From assembly GCF_000787575.1 (NCBI RefSeq), contig NW_012236527.1:992001-1056000 (forward strand): a stretch of DNA of 64,000 nt, in the 5' to 3' direction. The notes under the pieces are model-generated. The model did not search any database, was not told where the DNA came from, and was given only the letters and a program-made list of their open reading frames with translations. Origin of the DNA: Acytostelium subglobosum LB1 (Eukaryota; Evosea; Eumycetozoa; Acytosteliales; Acytosteliaceae). The translations under genes and the position numbers were made by a program. Shown here piece after piece: positions 49,625 to 58,535 of the stretch (positions are counted from its first letter, which is position 1; every line of letters begins with the position of its first letter).

Positions 49625-52600
49625 ATGACGACGACTAAATTGGTCGTTTCAATCACCCTGGTATGGGTGATAATGGCAACTGTGTCAATGGCACAATCCC
49701 CCAACTACTTCAAATCCAAGATCTTTGAGTATGGCGTCAACCCTAATGTGATGGCCATCCTGTCGTACCAGACTGGTATCCAGGCGCCCAAGGGCTTTGT
49801 CCTGAGCTCAGGCCGCTACATCGACACCTACAGTACCTCGATCACCAGCGACACCAGCGCCGTCTCTGGCTCAATATTTAACGGCACCTCCTGGCTCATC
49901 AACACCGCCGCGGATGGCGGTGATATCTCCCAGTGGTCCTCCACCAATGTCCAGGACACGATTTACTCGATCACCGGCAACAAGGTGCTGGTTGCCAACC
50001 TGACTAACAACGCCAACCTTGTCGTCAATCAGAATGGCATCATCTCGATCGCCACCTTCACCTACACCAACCCAACCAGCGGCGTCACCAACATCTTTGT
50101 CATCGACCAGGGCAACAAGAACGTCAACTACTTTGTCTCCACACCCGACAGCGCTGTCATTGACACCAACAACTTCACCCTTAACATCCAGACCCTCAGT
50201 ATTGGCAGCGCTCTCTCCAATGCTGACAGTTGGGCTGTGTAAGTACTTATACATCATGAATGGCCAGCCAATCAATCAATCACTAACTCTCCTTCCATCA
50301 GTGTACCAGACATTGCAAATGGATTGCTGTTCATTGGAGATGAGGTAGGAAGCATCGCCGTCATCGACTTGAAGACCATCAGTATCATCACGTATGTTAT
50401 TCATTCATTCATTCAATCAATCATTATTATCTCGCGTAGTACTAACAATCAATCAATCAATCTATCAATCAATACAATGTAGTACCTACACTACCCAGTC
50501 CGTTAAGAACAGACAATCAGGTACAGTTGACCCAGACAACAAGTTGTTGTTCACTTGCTACTGTGTTGATTTCGTTTGCAACATGGACGTCCTGTCCTAC
50601 GCCAACGTCAACAATATGACGTCCAACTCAACCCACCAGCTCTCATACTTGTCAAGATGTGACCTGGCCACCTACGACCATATCCAAGGTCAAGTGTTCT
50701 TTGTCGGCAGAGACGCCAACGGTCTCGCCATCACCGGTATCGGCTACCAGGGTCAGCGCCCCAACACCGTCCAGTTCTTCTACAGCGATGTCCCAGTCGT
50801 CGGTTTGTCCATCGGTCTGGCCATCAACATCACCGAGAACACCCTCACCGTGTTCACTTCCAAGGAGCTGATCGTCAACACCTACGAGTCGCCATGCGAG
50901 AGCAACTGTAACGGCCAAGGCGCCTGCAAGATGGGCGTTTGCTACTGCAAGGCTGACTACAACGGAACTTTCTGTGAGGACAAGCTGTGCACAGGTGCAC
51001 TCAACAACTGCAGCGGCAATGGCCAGTGCAGCAACGGTGTCTGCCAGTGCAGCCCATACTACATGTCCAAGCCAGACTGCAGTGAGTACGGTTGCTACAT
51101 GAACTGCAGTGGTCGTGGTCTGTGCGTTGCCAGCACCGACGGTCTCTCCAACAACACATGCAGCTGCCCAGCCGAGTACGCCGGCGAGTACTGCCAGTAC
51201 GCCGCCCCCGCCGCCAAGTGTGACACCTACAAGACCCGCACATCCTGCATTGACGTCACCTACTGTGGTTGGTGTGTCTCCACCAAGACCTGCCAGACCG
51301 GTAACCGTTACGGTCCAGTTAATGGCTTCTGCCGCGAATGGTTCTACCAAGAGGAGGTCGAGGTTGGCGTTGTCATCCTTGCCTGCATCTTCATCGCCCT
51401 CATCTCCATCTTGTTCCTGATCGATATGTTCTCTGCCATCCCAATGGACATTGAGCGCGCCAAGAACTACTCGATTGAGTTCCGCACCGGTACCTACCCC
51501 AAGGCCAGTCACGAGGACGCCTCGATCCTCTGGTGGCACGACCAGCGCTCAGCCAAGGCCTGGGCACTCATGGATCAGTTCCAGTTCATCTCGCTCATCT
51601 CGCACATGGGCGTCGTGTTCCCATCCCGCTTCCTCAACTTCACCGAGTACCTCGACTGGACCAACTTGGGCATCCCATTCCCTCAGTCGATCCGCGACGC
51701 CATGCCCGCCGGCTACTTCCCCGACCGCAACATGTACGACGTCACCGAGCAGTCCACCCGTAGCTTGCTCACCTACGCCCAGTACAACAACATCCTCGAG
51801 TCGGGCTCCACCTACAACTTGGCCAACATCCTTTTCTGGTTCGCCATCCTCGCCGCCGCCTTCATCGTGCCACTCCTTATCGTCTTCCTCATCCTTGGCT
51901 TCATCGAGAGCTTGGTCCACTGGCGCGAGGTTATCCGCAACCGTTTGATCCACTGCACCATCCGTATCCTCCAGTTCTCCTACATTGGTGTCATCAGTGC
52001 TGCCGCGTTCGCAATCGTCGTCAAGCCTCTGGCCGCCAAGACCATCGTGCCAGGTGTGATTATAATCATCCTGTACGGCATTGGTTTCCCCGCCGCCATA
52101 TTCTACTTCCTCAAGGTGCCCGAGAGCCGTCTCCACAACCCAACCTTCAAGCAGCAGTTTGGTTGCCTGTACGTCTCGTTCAAGCCCAAGACCGACCAGC
52201 GCTTCGTCATGTTCGCCTACCTCAAGCGTTTCATCATGGCCATGATCATCGGTATCCTGGCTTTCAACATCGAGCCCGCCTACCCCCTGGCCGGCAACGA
52301 CCGCGCCGTGCCCATCGCCCAGTGCATCGTCATTGCCCTCGTCCAGCTGCTGTACTGCGTGCTGCTGTTCATCCGCAAGCCATACTTTGACCACTACCAT
52401 CTGTGGCTCGAGTACATCCTCGGTGTGATCAACATCGTGTCTGTTGGCGTCTGCCTGTCGCACTTGAAGGAGCCATCGATTGCCGGAGAGTTGGTCGTCT
52501 GCATTCTCCAGGCACTGGCCCTGGTCTGCTGCATTGCCACCTACGTCATCTCTTGGTTGCAGATGCGTTCCAAGTTCCTCAGCAAGGTGTCCAAGGCTTT

Positions 52601-52661
52601 CTCATGCTGCGGTGGCGGCAAGAAGAGAAAGGTTGACAACGAGATGCAGGTCAACAATTAA
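49625..52661 (+). CDS. EGF/PSI ectodomain multipass membrane protein, TRP-like core
   Basis: Exons 49625-50238, 50302-50391 and 50483-52661 encode 960 residues. A signal peptide (1-23) precedes a beta-rich, N-glycosylation-prone region (25-420) that may form a propeller. Three EGF-like segments follow (about 425-530; NCNGQGACKMGVCYC and NCSGNGQCSNGVCQC), then a PSI-like segment (about 535-575; CIDVTYCGWCVSTKTC). A first helix at about 585-610 (VGVVILACIFIALISILFLI) leads to a cytoplasmic-like segment and seven or eight further helices (720-940). The tail is basic with a CC motif. The arrangement suggests the fungal TRP-like/FLC superfamily with an adhesion-like ectodomain. Channel activity is inferred only. 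Codon bias matches the Sib gene, implying high expression. Confidence 0.65.
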
Positions 52662-53034
52662 TATCATTAGTATTACGTCTTCTCACCTAGCGATCACTAT
52701 GCTAGTGTCCATCCATCTTCATCATCGTCCTTCTATTGGATGATCATTAGCAAGTAGTAGTGTTCCTTTTAATAAACCCAATCATCCATCATCAATATCA
52801 TCATTCCTAGAGTACTATTGTAACAAAGTGTAGTCGAGTCATCATCGACATCATGTGTATTGATTGATTGATTGATTGATTGAATGGGATGCCCAATGAA
52901 ATGCATTCCCTTGTGAAACTGATGATGTCTATGTATCTAATCCATGGTTGAGGTTTGTTCAATGCCATGTCCTTCTTGATTGACTGATTGATTGAATGAT
53001 CGAATGATTGATTGATTGAAAGAACGAATGAGCA
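52662..53034. other. Convergent spacer, no gene seen
   Basis: This 373-base stretch between two convergent 3' ends has AATAAA at 52772-52777, ATCATC repeats and TTGATTGA/TTGAATGA repeats (52857-53025). Nothing coding was recognised. Confidence 0.5.
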
Positions 53035-53172
53035 TCATTGCTTTGAAGTCTTGATAGTTGAGAACACCTTCTTATTCTTGTAAATCATGAATGATAATGG
53101 AATGATCACTCCAATGACCATGACCAATGATCCCATAACAAAAGAGATTGTATCTATCTCTCTAACAGCCAT
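53035..53172 (-). CDS. Small single-span membrane protein (45 residues)
   Basis: A minus-strand ORF of 45 residues starts MAVREIDTISFVMGSLVMVI and ends KNKKVFSTIKTSKQ. It has a short polar N-terminus, one hydrophobic segment of about 20 residues (11-30) and a Lys-rich C-terminal tail, so N-out/C-in insertion is plausible by the positive-inside rule. I do not recognise the family. The start follows AT-rich DNA and an ATCTATCTATCT repeat. It is divergent from the gene at 53370 (198 bases) and convergent with the TRP-like gene. Composition is clean and non-repetitive, which supports a real micro-gene. Confidence 0.5.
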   Translation of the reverse strand: MAVREIDTISFVMGSLVMVIGVIIPLSFMIYKNKKVFSTIKTSKQ

Positions 53173-53369
53173 CTCTATCTATATGTCTATCTATCTATAT
53201 ATGTCTATCTATCTATATTTGTGATGTATATGTTGTTGTTGTTGCTGATGTATTCACACAACAAAGTAATAACTTGTAAATGTTTTTGTTGTTGAAGTCA
53301 AAAGAGAGCTAATCATCTCTCAAAGTCTAATCTTCAAACACAATGAATTGAGATAGAGATACAACTACG

Positions 53370-53930
53370 TTGCACAATATACATTATATTATGAATACTA
53401 ATAATATTATTGATGATGTGGATGTTGTTATATTAGATAGTTCATCACAGGAACAACAACAGCAACAGCAACAAGTAAACAATCAAATCTACTCTGATAA
53501 TATCAATGCATTGTTGGAGGATATACAAAGACATTATGAACACTTGCAACAATTACCTCATTTAAAGACGTTGGCCACTATATTCCCATCGTTACGCAAT
53601 TACTTAATCAATAGTTTGGATCTACAACGTGATCTTATAATATCATCTCACTTCCCCGAAGACACTCTATCTGATTTCCGTGATCAACCAAGTATCATAA
53701 TGCCATTGATGACTCGTGGAGCTACTCCTCCCACTGCAACAACAACAACAACAACATCTACTTCTACTGCTACTGCGACGACAACCTCTCCTGTTCCAAC
53801 AACACCTTCAAGGCCAACGATGTCACCTCCGACCATTAGCAACAACATAAGATTGAAGACACCAGCTCGAGTACGACAGTCCGACACAACTTCAACTCCA
53901 AGCAAGTCGACCACCTACATTGAGCTGTAA
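53370..53930 (+). CDS. Unrecognised protein with helical core and Thr/Pro-rich tail
   Basis: A single exon encodes 186 residues, or 179 from the second Met at 53391, which has a more usual AT-rich context. After a polyGln run comes a helical part (about 40-115: ALLEDIQRHYEHLQQLPHLK, IFPSLRNYLINSLDLQRDLI). A Thr/Ser/Ala/Pro-rich low-complexity segment (115-150) and a basic end (LKTPARVRQ) follow. I do not recognise the family. It could be a small coiled-coil scaffold subunit, but nothing shows this. The stop is only about 30 bases before a Psi-like gene relic. Confidence 0.55.
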   Translation: MHNIHYIMNTNNIIDDVDVVILDSSSQEQQQQQQQVNNQIYSDNINALLEDIQRHYEHLQQLPHLKTLATIFPSLRNYLINSLDLQRDLIISSHFPEDTLSDFRDQPSIIMPLMTRGATPPTATTTTTTSTSTATATTTSPVPTTPSRPTMSPPTISNNIRLKTPARVRQSDTTSTPSKSTTYIEL

Positions 53931-53944
53931 CACTACAGCTGATA

Positions 53945-54351
53945 TTTAGAAGTCGTCGTACATCATTAGGAGTGTGTCCGAGATGTACCATCGACAATTG
54001 TCCCGCCGCCAACACACCAGGCATTACCAGAAACAACTGGAAGACCTTCTGTTCCAACACACCAATGAACTGCGCCAACAGCACCGACTGCCAGTACGGC
54101 GTGTGCACCTCGAGTCCCAGAAATGCGAGTTCCACGACTACTCACCTCTGCCATTCGGCTGCAACAAGGCTGCCATCATCTCGACCGGTGTCATTACCGG
54201 TTTTGTCGTGGCTGCTGCCGTGGCGCTGGCCATCATGATCTTTGGAGGCAGGAAGGGATACGACTACTGGAAGCAATCGACCAACAACAAGATCAGTGGC
54301 ATGAGCTCCAACCCACTGAACAACGAGGAGCCAGGCAATGAATTATATTGA
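53945..54351 (+). pseudogene. Truncated, frameshifted C-terminal end of a Psi-like cell-surface gene
   Basis: The first part (53965-54110) reads in one frame as a Cys-rich segment (CTIDNCPAANTPGITRNNW, then NCANSTDCQYGVCTS). The second part (from about 54105) reads in another frame as KCEFHDYS, GCNKAAIIS, a Gly/Ala/Val transmembrane helix, FGGRKGYDYW and a tail with SNPLN, ending at a stop at 54351. The transition near 54110 needs a one- or two-base shift. Cys-rich repeats plus a GGxKGYDYW-type juxtamembrane motif recall dictyostelid Psi (prestalk, PA14/fibro-slime) proteins. No N-terminal exons are present, because an unrelated gene ends at 53930. Codon use is C-ending like the Sib gene. It is probably a relic, but an assembly error plus missing sequence is possible. 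Confidence 0.65.
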
Positions 54352-54417
54352 CCTGTACACCTCAATGGTTAACCTATTGTTATCACTATCCAGATGGAAC
54401 AAGATGCCTTCAAGAGT

Positions 54418-54470
54418 CAGGGTGAGGGTAAGGGCGAGGGTAGGGGGTAGGGTGAGCGCAAGGGAAAGGG
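54418..54470 (+). repeat. GGGTRAGGG-type G-rich tract, potential G-quadruplex
   Basis: At least six runs of three or more G's are separated by one to five bases (GGGTGAGGGTAAGGGCGAGGG and onward to AAAGGG). The tract lies between the Psi-like relic and the B-box relic. The pattern satisfies the usual G-quadruplex rule and resembles a degenerate telomere-like minisatellite. Confidence 0.75.
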
Positions 54471-54508
54471 CATGGTCAAAGTCAAAGTTATCCTTTTAAT
54501 TCATTCAT

Positions 54509-55856
54509 TTGTCCCTTTCAATTAATTACGTTAGAGATAAAGATAAAGATAAAGATAAAGTTAAAGATAAAGATAAAGATAGTGACGTTGTAGATAATGG
54601 TAACAAAAAGAGGAAGAATGATGAGAACAATGATGATACATTAAGATGTTTGATACACAATAAGAAACCAAGGATTATGTGTTATGATTGCAATGAGGTA
54701 ATCTGCACAGTCTGTCTGACTACCACTCAACATATTAAACATGATGTTGAACATGTCCACATCTTGAAGACACAGTTCACCAGTGACAAGAGGATAAAGA
54801 AGTTGACACTCGCATTGACGACCTCTGGGACAAATTGCGAAAATTGGCATGGTCCTACGACACCGCATGCAGATCTCACACAAACGTGTCGCCAATCAGT
54901 TCAGAGAGTTGCATGAGATACTCATGAGGGAGGAGCGGAGAGCCAAGGAGAAACTCGATGAAGAGCTCGACAGGACAACAACATCAATCAACAACATCAT
55001 CAGTGAGATTGGCAATCTCACTGCACGCGCTACCCATAACAACAATGTGAACGATGGTGAAGGTAGCGTTGGCGATGTAGATGACAGGATGAATCAGTTG
55101 GTTCAATCGATTCAAACATCAAAGTCAATGGATCAATTCATCGACAAGCAGTTCAATCCATTCGACGATGGTGTCACGTTTGGAGATGATCAACTGTTGG
55201 ACTTTGTTCGAAGAGGATCACAAGCCACTCAGACTGATCATTATTTCGACATAACAATACGACTAAATTCTAATTCATACTTATTGGAGAGAGGCATCAA
55301 GGAGCAGATTGATAAATATTCTTATCATGAAGAACCAACAATGATTGATCATGGCTTCAGGAATCACATCTTCTCACTGTGGAAGGACTCATGTTCGATG
55401 CTCTCATTGGACACTGGTGAGTGGACTGTGATCGATGACAAGTGCACACCAAGAGAGCGCATATTCAGATCAGTTGTGTATGCACGAGATAGTGTCTATG
55501 TGTTTGGAGGTGAGGGATCAGCCAACTCTCGCTTCTCACTCATCGATCAAAAGTGGCACAATGACCTTGAGATCATCGGTGTCGATGGAGGTGCGAGCAT
55601 ATCAACATGCTTCGATGGTGACAGTCTCATCTATTTGGTCGGTGGATTCCACAATGACGAACTATTGGACCGAATTGATTGTTTCAACATTGACACTCAA
55701 AGTAGTGGATTCACTAATCGATCTGCGAGCCAACCTGTTAGTCGTGTTGTATATCTTCCATCGAGCAAACCTACCAGCCAACCAACGTGTCGAGTGGTGT
55801 ACCCTACCAACAGCTTACTTGTTGAGTGTCAAGGAGATTGTGTGCGAATAGAATAG
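54509..55856 (+). pseudogene. Broken B-box/coiled-coil/Kelch gene
   Basis: Three frames in series carry parts of one domain plan. Part 1 (to about 54810) has a D-K repeat from a GATAAA hexanucleotide run and a B-box zinc finger (CLIHNKKPRIMCYDCNEVIC). Part 2 (about 54814-54880) reads IDDLWDKLRKLAWSYDTACR. Part 3 (from about 54880) has KRVANQFRELHEILMREERR, a coiled coil and two or three Kelch-like repeats (RSVVYARDSVYVFGGEG, LIYLVGGFHNDELLDRIDCF). Each frame change is equivalent to one missing base, and both lie within about 100 bases. No in-frame ATG precedes the B-box. The end after DTQ is a short repetitive tail (two SQPxxRVVY units) instead of more Kelch repeats. Dictyostelids have many such genes. 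It is probably dead, though base-call errors could explain the shifts. Confidence 0.7.
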
Positions 55857-55860
55857 AGCA

Positions 55861-55918
55861 CCCACCTTGTAACTTGCTATTGCTTAGAAAAATTAAGGTG
55901 GGAAACGTTACAAGTTAC
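55861..55918 (+). other. Two interleaved 8-bp inverted repeats (pseudoknot-like order)
   Basis: CCCACCTT (55861-55868) pairs with AAGGTGGG (55895-55902). GTAACTTG (55869-55876) pairs with CAAGTTAC (55911-55918). The arms alternate instead of nesting. This lies just after the stop of the broken B-box/Kelch gene. Confidence 0.6.
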
Positions 55919-56060
55919 ATTCTTCATTCTTCTAACAAAAGGATGAGGATGGAGGATGGAGGCTCGAATCAAATCAATGTTTTCACAAACTTCACTACAA
56001 GTAGGATTGGATTAACTTTTAACAACCAACCTATAGAGCACAAACTGCAAACAAGGAATA

Positions 56061-56726
56061 ATGGACAACTCCCTCAACATCCCCTCTATTGATTCACAGT
56101 TCCAGTTCGAACAATTGGAAACTGTGCAAAAAGCTGCTGCCAATGGTAATATCGCTCTCATTGAACACTTCATTCGGACCAGGCCACAGTATGTCATAGA
56201 GACTGCCGGATATCACGCAGCTCGTGCCGGACAGATGAAGGTGCTCAAGTACCTGCACGCCTTGAACCAAGTTGGCGCGACCATGCTCTTCGACGAGTAC
56301 ACGATGGGTCATGCAGCAGCCGACGGCCAGTTGGAGGTCGTTCTCTTCCTGCATCACTGTCGCACTGAAGGCTGCACCAAGGCTGCAATGGATATGGCGG
56401 CAGCAAACGGCCACATGGCAGTGTTGGAGTTCCTTCACACAAATCGCACCGAGGGATGCTCAGCCGACGCCATGGCCTTTGCCGCGCGAAGCGGTTGCTT
56501 GGACGTTGTCAAGTTCCTCCACGAAAATCGCACCGAAGGCTGCGTACTGCGGTCATTGGCATACTCAAGCGAGGGCCCCAGTCAGGCTGCGATGAGCTAT
56601 CTCGATGAACTACCATGCCGAGAGCAATGCCCACTGTGCCACAACAGCAAAGACATGTTACTCTACCGCGGCTTCGTCGAAGAGGTGCACTATCAAGAGC
56701 TCAGGCAAGAGAAATCCGATTATTAA
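56061..56726 (+). CDS. Dictyostelid-type ankyrin-repeat protein
   Basis: A single intact exon encodes 221 residues. After a short N-terminal helix (FEQLETVQKAAANGNIALIE), about five ankyrin-like repeats follow. The later ones have the motif N/C-R-T-E-G-C between units (CRTEGCTKAAMDMAAANGHM, TNRTEGCSADAMAFAARSGC, ENRTEGC). This repeat style with D-V-V-K-F-L-H is widespread in large dictyostelid families of unknown function. The C-terminus leaves the repeats and has a small Cys pair (CREQCPLCHNSKD), possibly metal-binding. Only a few repeats are present, so it may be a shortened member. It sits between broken genes but shows no break itself. Confidence 0.75.
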   Translation: MDNSLNIPSIDSQFQFEQLETVQKAAANGNIALIEHFIRTRPQYVIETAGYHAARAGQMKVLKYLHALNQVGATMLFDEYTMGHAAADGQLEVVLFLHHCRTEGCTKAAMDMAAANGHMAVLEFLHTNRTEGCSADAMAFAARSGCLDVVKFLHENRTEGCVLRSLAYSSEGPSQAAMSYLDELPCREQCPLCHNSKDMLLYRGFVEEVHYQELRQEKSDY

Positions 56727-58535
56727 TATTAGCCAGCCAACCTTCATCAAATATAAGTCCTAAGGCTGCCAGGAAGCCAACCTGTACTCCATTTTCTAAT
56801 TGCACTTGCTATGACAGGAGAATACATCACTACGTATGTATTGGCAATGTCGGTACTTGGCCTGAGGACTGGTTAATGGTTAGTTTATTGAAGTTGAACG
56901 TGAAGAGTTGAGTTGGAGGTCGCTACGGCGAGGGATGGGAATGGAAGAGTGGAGCTGAACTGGTATCCCCTGTTGTATCCGTGGAGGGACTGCGTGATAC
57001 GATCCACAGGGATTCAGTCGGTTGGCAGAGAGAAATGGTTGGACATTGGGCCGGTGGTGATTGGCGGACACCTCTCAAAGGCGACAAGATATTTGAGGGA
57101 GAATAAGCATCAATGGAAGTTTTGTCACGAAGAGTTTGAAGTATCAGCTTTTCCAGGGCCAAATGACCAACATCTTGACCAAGACCATTCCAATCCTCAA
57201 GTTCCTTCTGCCTCAAGAAGCACGTGTGTCTCTCATCTTCTCTGGCGACACGCGCGATCAAACTTTTGCACATGAATGATCTGAGCATTAATAGATCTGA
57301 GCAGTGCAGTCAGCTTGTTGTATGTGGCGCCAGAGTGGGGTTGGGGTCATTTGTGGACCAATGTTTTGCCTTTATGGAACTCTAACATGACAGTGAGTAA
57401 GACCTCACATTCAATATCAACATAGCCACCAACAACAATGATCCTCTTGTTGTGGAAGAATAAGTGTGATGCTCTGGTTGGCATACTCAATCGTCCAACA
57501 CTTCAGCGATGTCTGAGGAGGACGATTGGAAAGAATATGGAGGACGATTGGAAAGAATATGGATACCACTTGAAGACAACGACCCTGTCGAGTCCAGGGT
57601 ATCCTTTGGAACATGTTATATTAACCATTGATCATTTGATTGACGCATGACTGATTTTGAATTTATTTACTATTGGCTGATCAGATCAATCAATTCATCT
57701 CCTTATGTGCTGGTTCCTAGTGATACCCTGCACAACTAGTTGATCATGGCTTGTTCACTACAGGTACTAAATAAAGAATAGAACTTTTTGAACCAAAAGA
57801 AAGGAATATGGTTGATCATCTCCAAGCAGGTCGGACATCATTAGGAGTATATCCACGCCGGCGTCATCTGCCACGAATGAAGGTTAATATGAATTTGTCT
57901 ACATCTCCCAAGCGCCTCAACATTAGAGTAAGTTTATATATCATCATACTTTGGTTCCGTTCTACACAAAACGATTAGATGTCAGATGATTGCATTGATG
58001 GTCAAAGCTGATCCTTTGCTGATTATTGAACAGCATAGATTTGAACTGTAATAAATAAAAAAAAAGAAAAAAACAACTCCCTTTTGAAAGGATACACAAT
58101 GTTCATTACATGACCCAACACATTCATTCATTATCATTCATTCCCACACCTCACTCACTCACTCTGACAACAAATATATATTTATATATATTCACTCACT
58201 TACTCATACAACAATAACAAACAAACAGTTCAGAGTGTAGTAACAGTAGGACAACTCCTGTAGACATATATTCACACGACACTTGACTCTTGGATATTGG
58301 TTGCCAACACCGGCTTGTTCATCTCAACACTACTTGCCTGCCCACTGTTCAGTTGTTAGCATATACGACAAGACAACACGAACAAACAAACAAACAAACA
58401 AGTTAGAAGGGATAGGTCAAGAAGGACAGACCAAAGACACACGCACGCACTCACTCTCGACTGTGGTGACGCGTTCTTGACAACCAGAGGACGCGTCGTC
58501 AAAGCGCGAGCTGACAAATATACAAAGCAGGAAAT
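56727..58535. other. Region with coding-like scraps but no intact gene
   Basis: Protein-like stretches occur in different frames. A 120-codon plus-strand frame (56913-57275) includes GREKWLDIGPVVIGGHLSKA. Another frame near 57140-57275 reads ILKFLLPQEARVSLIFSGDT. A 70-codon frame (57438-57650) contains a perfect 22-base tandem repeat (57519-57562). None connects into a recognisable protein, so this may be another gene in decay. From 57660 to 58535 the DNA is AT-rich, with poly-A near 58050, a (CAAA)n run at 58380-58402 and the smkA leader. Confidence 0.4.

Noticed and set aside
53957-57860. Shared ACATCATTAGGAGT at 53960 and 57838 as transposon ends
   Set aside because: A 14-base match is expected several times by chance in 64 kb of biased sequence, and the flanks do not align.
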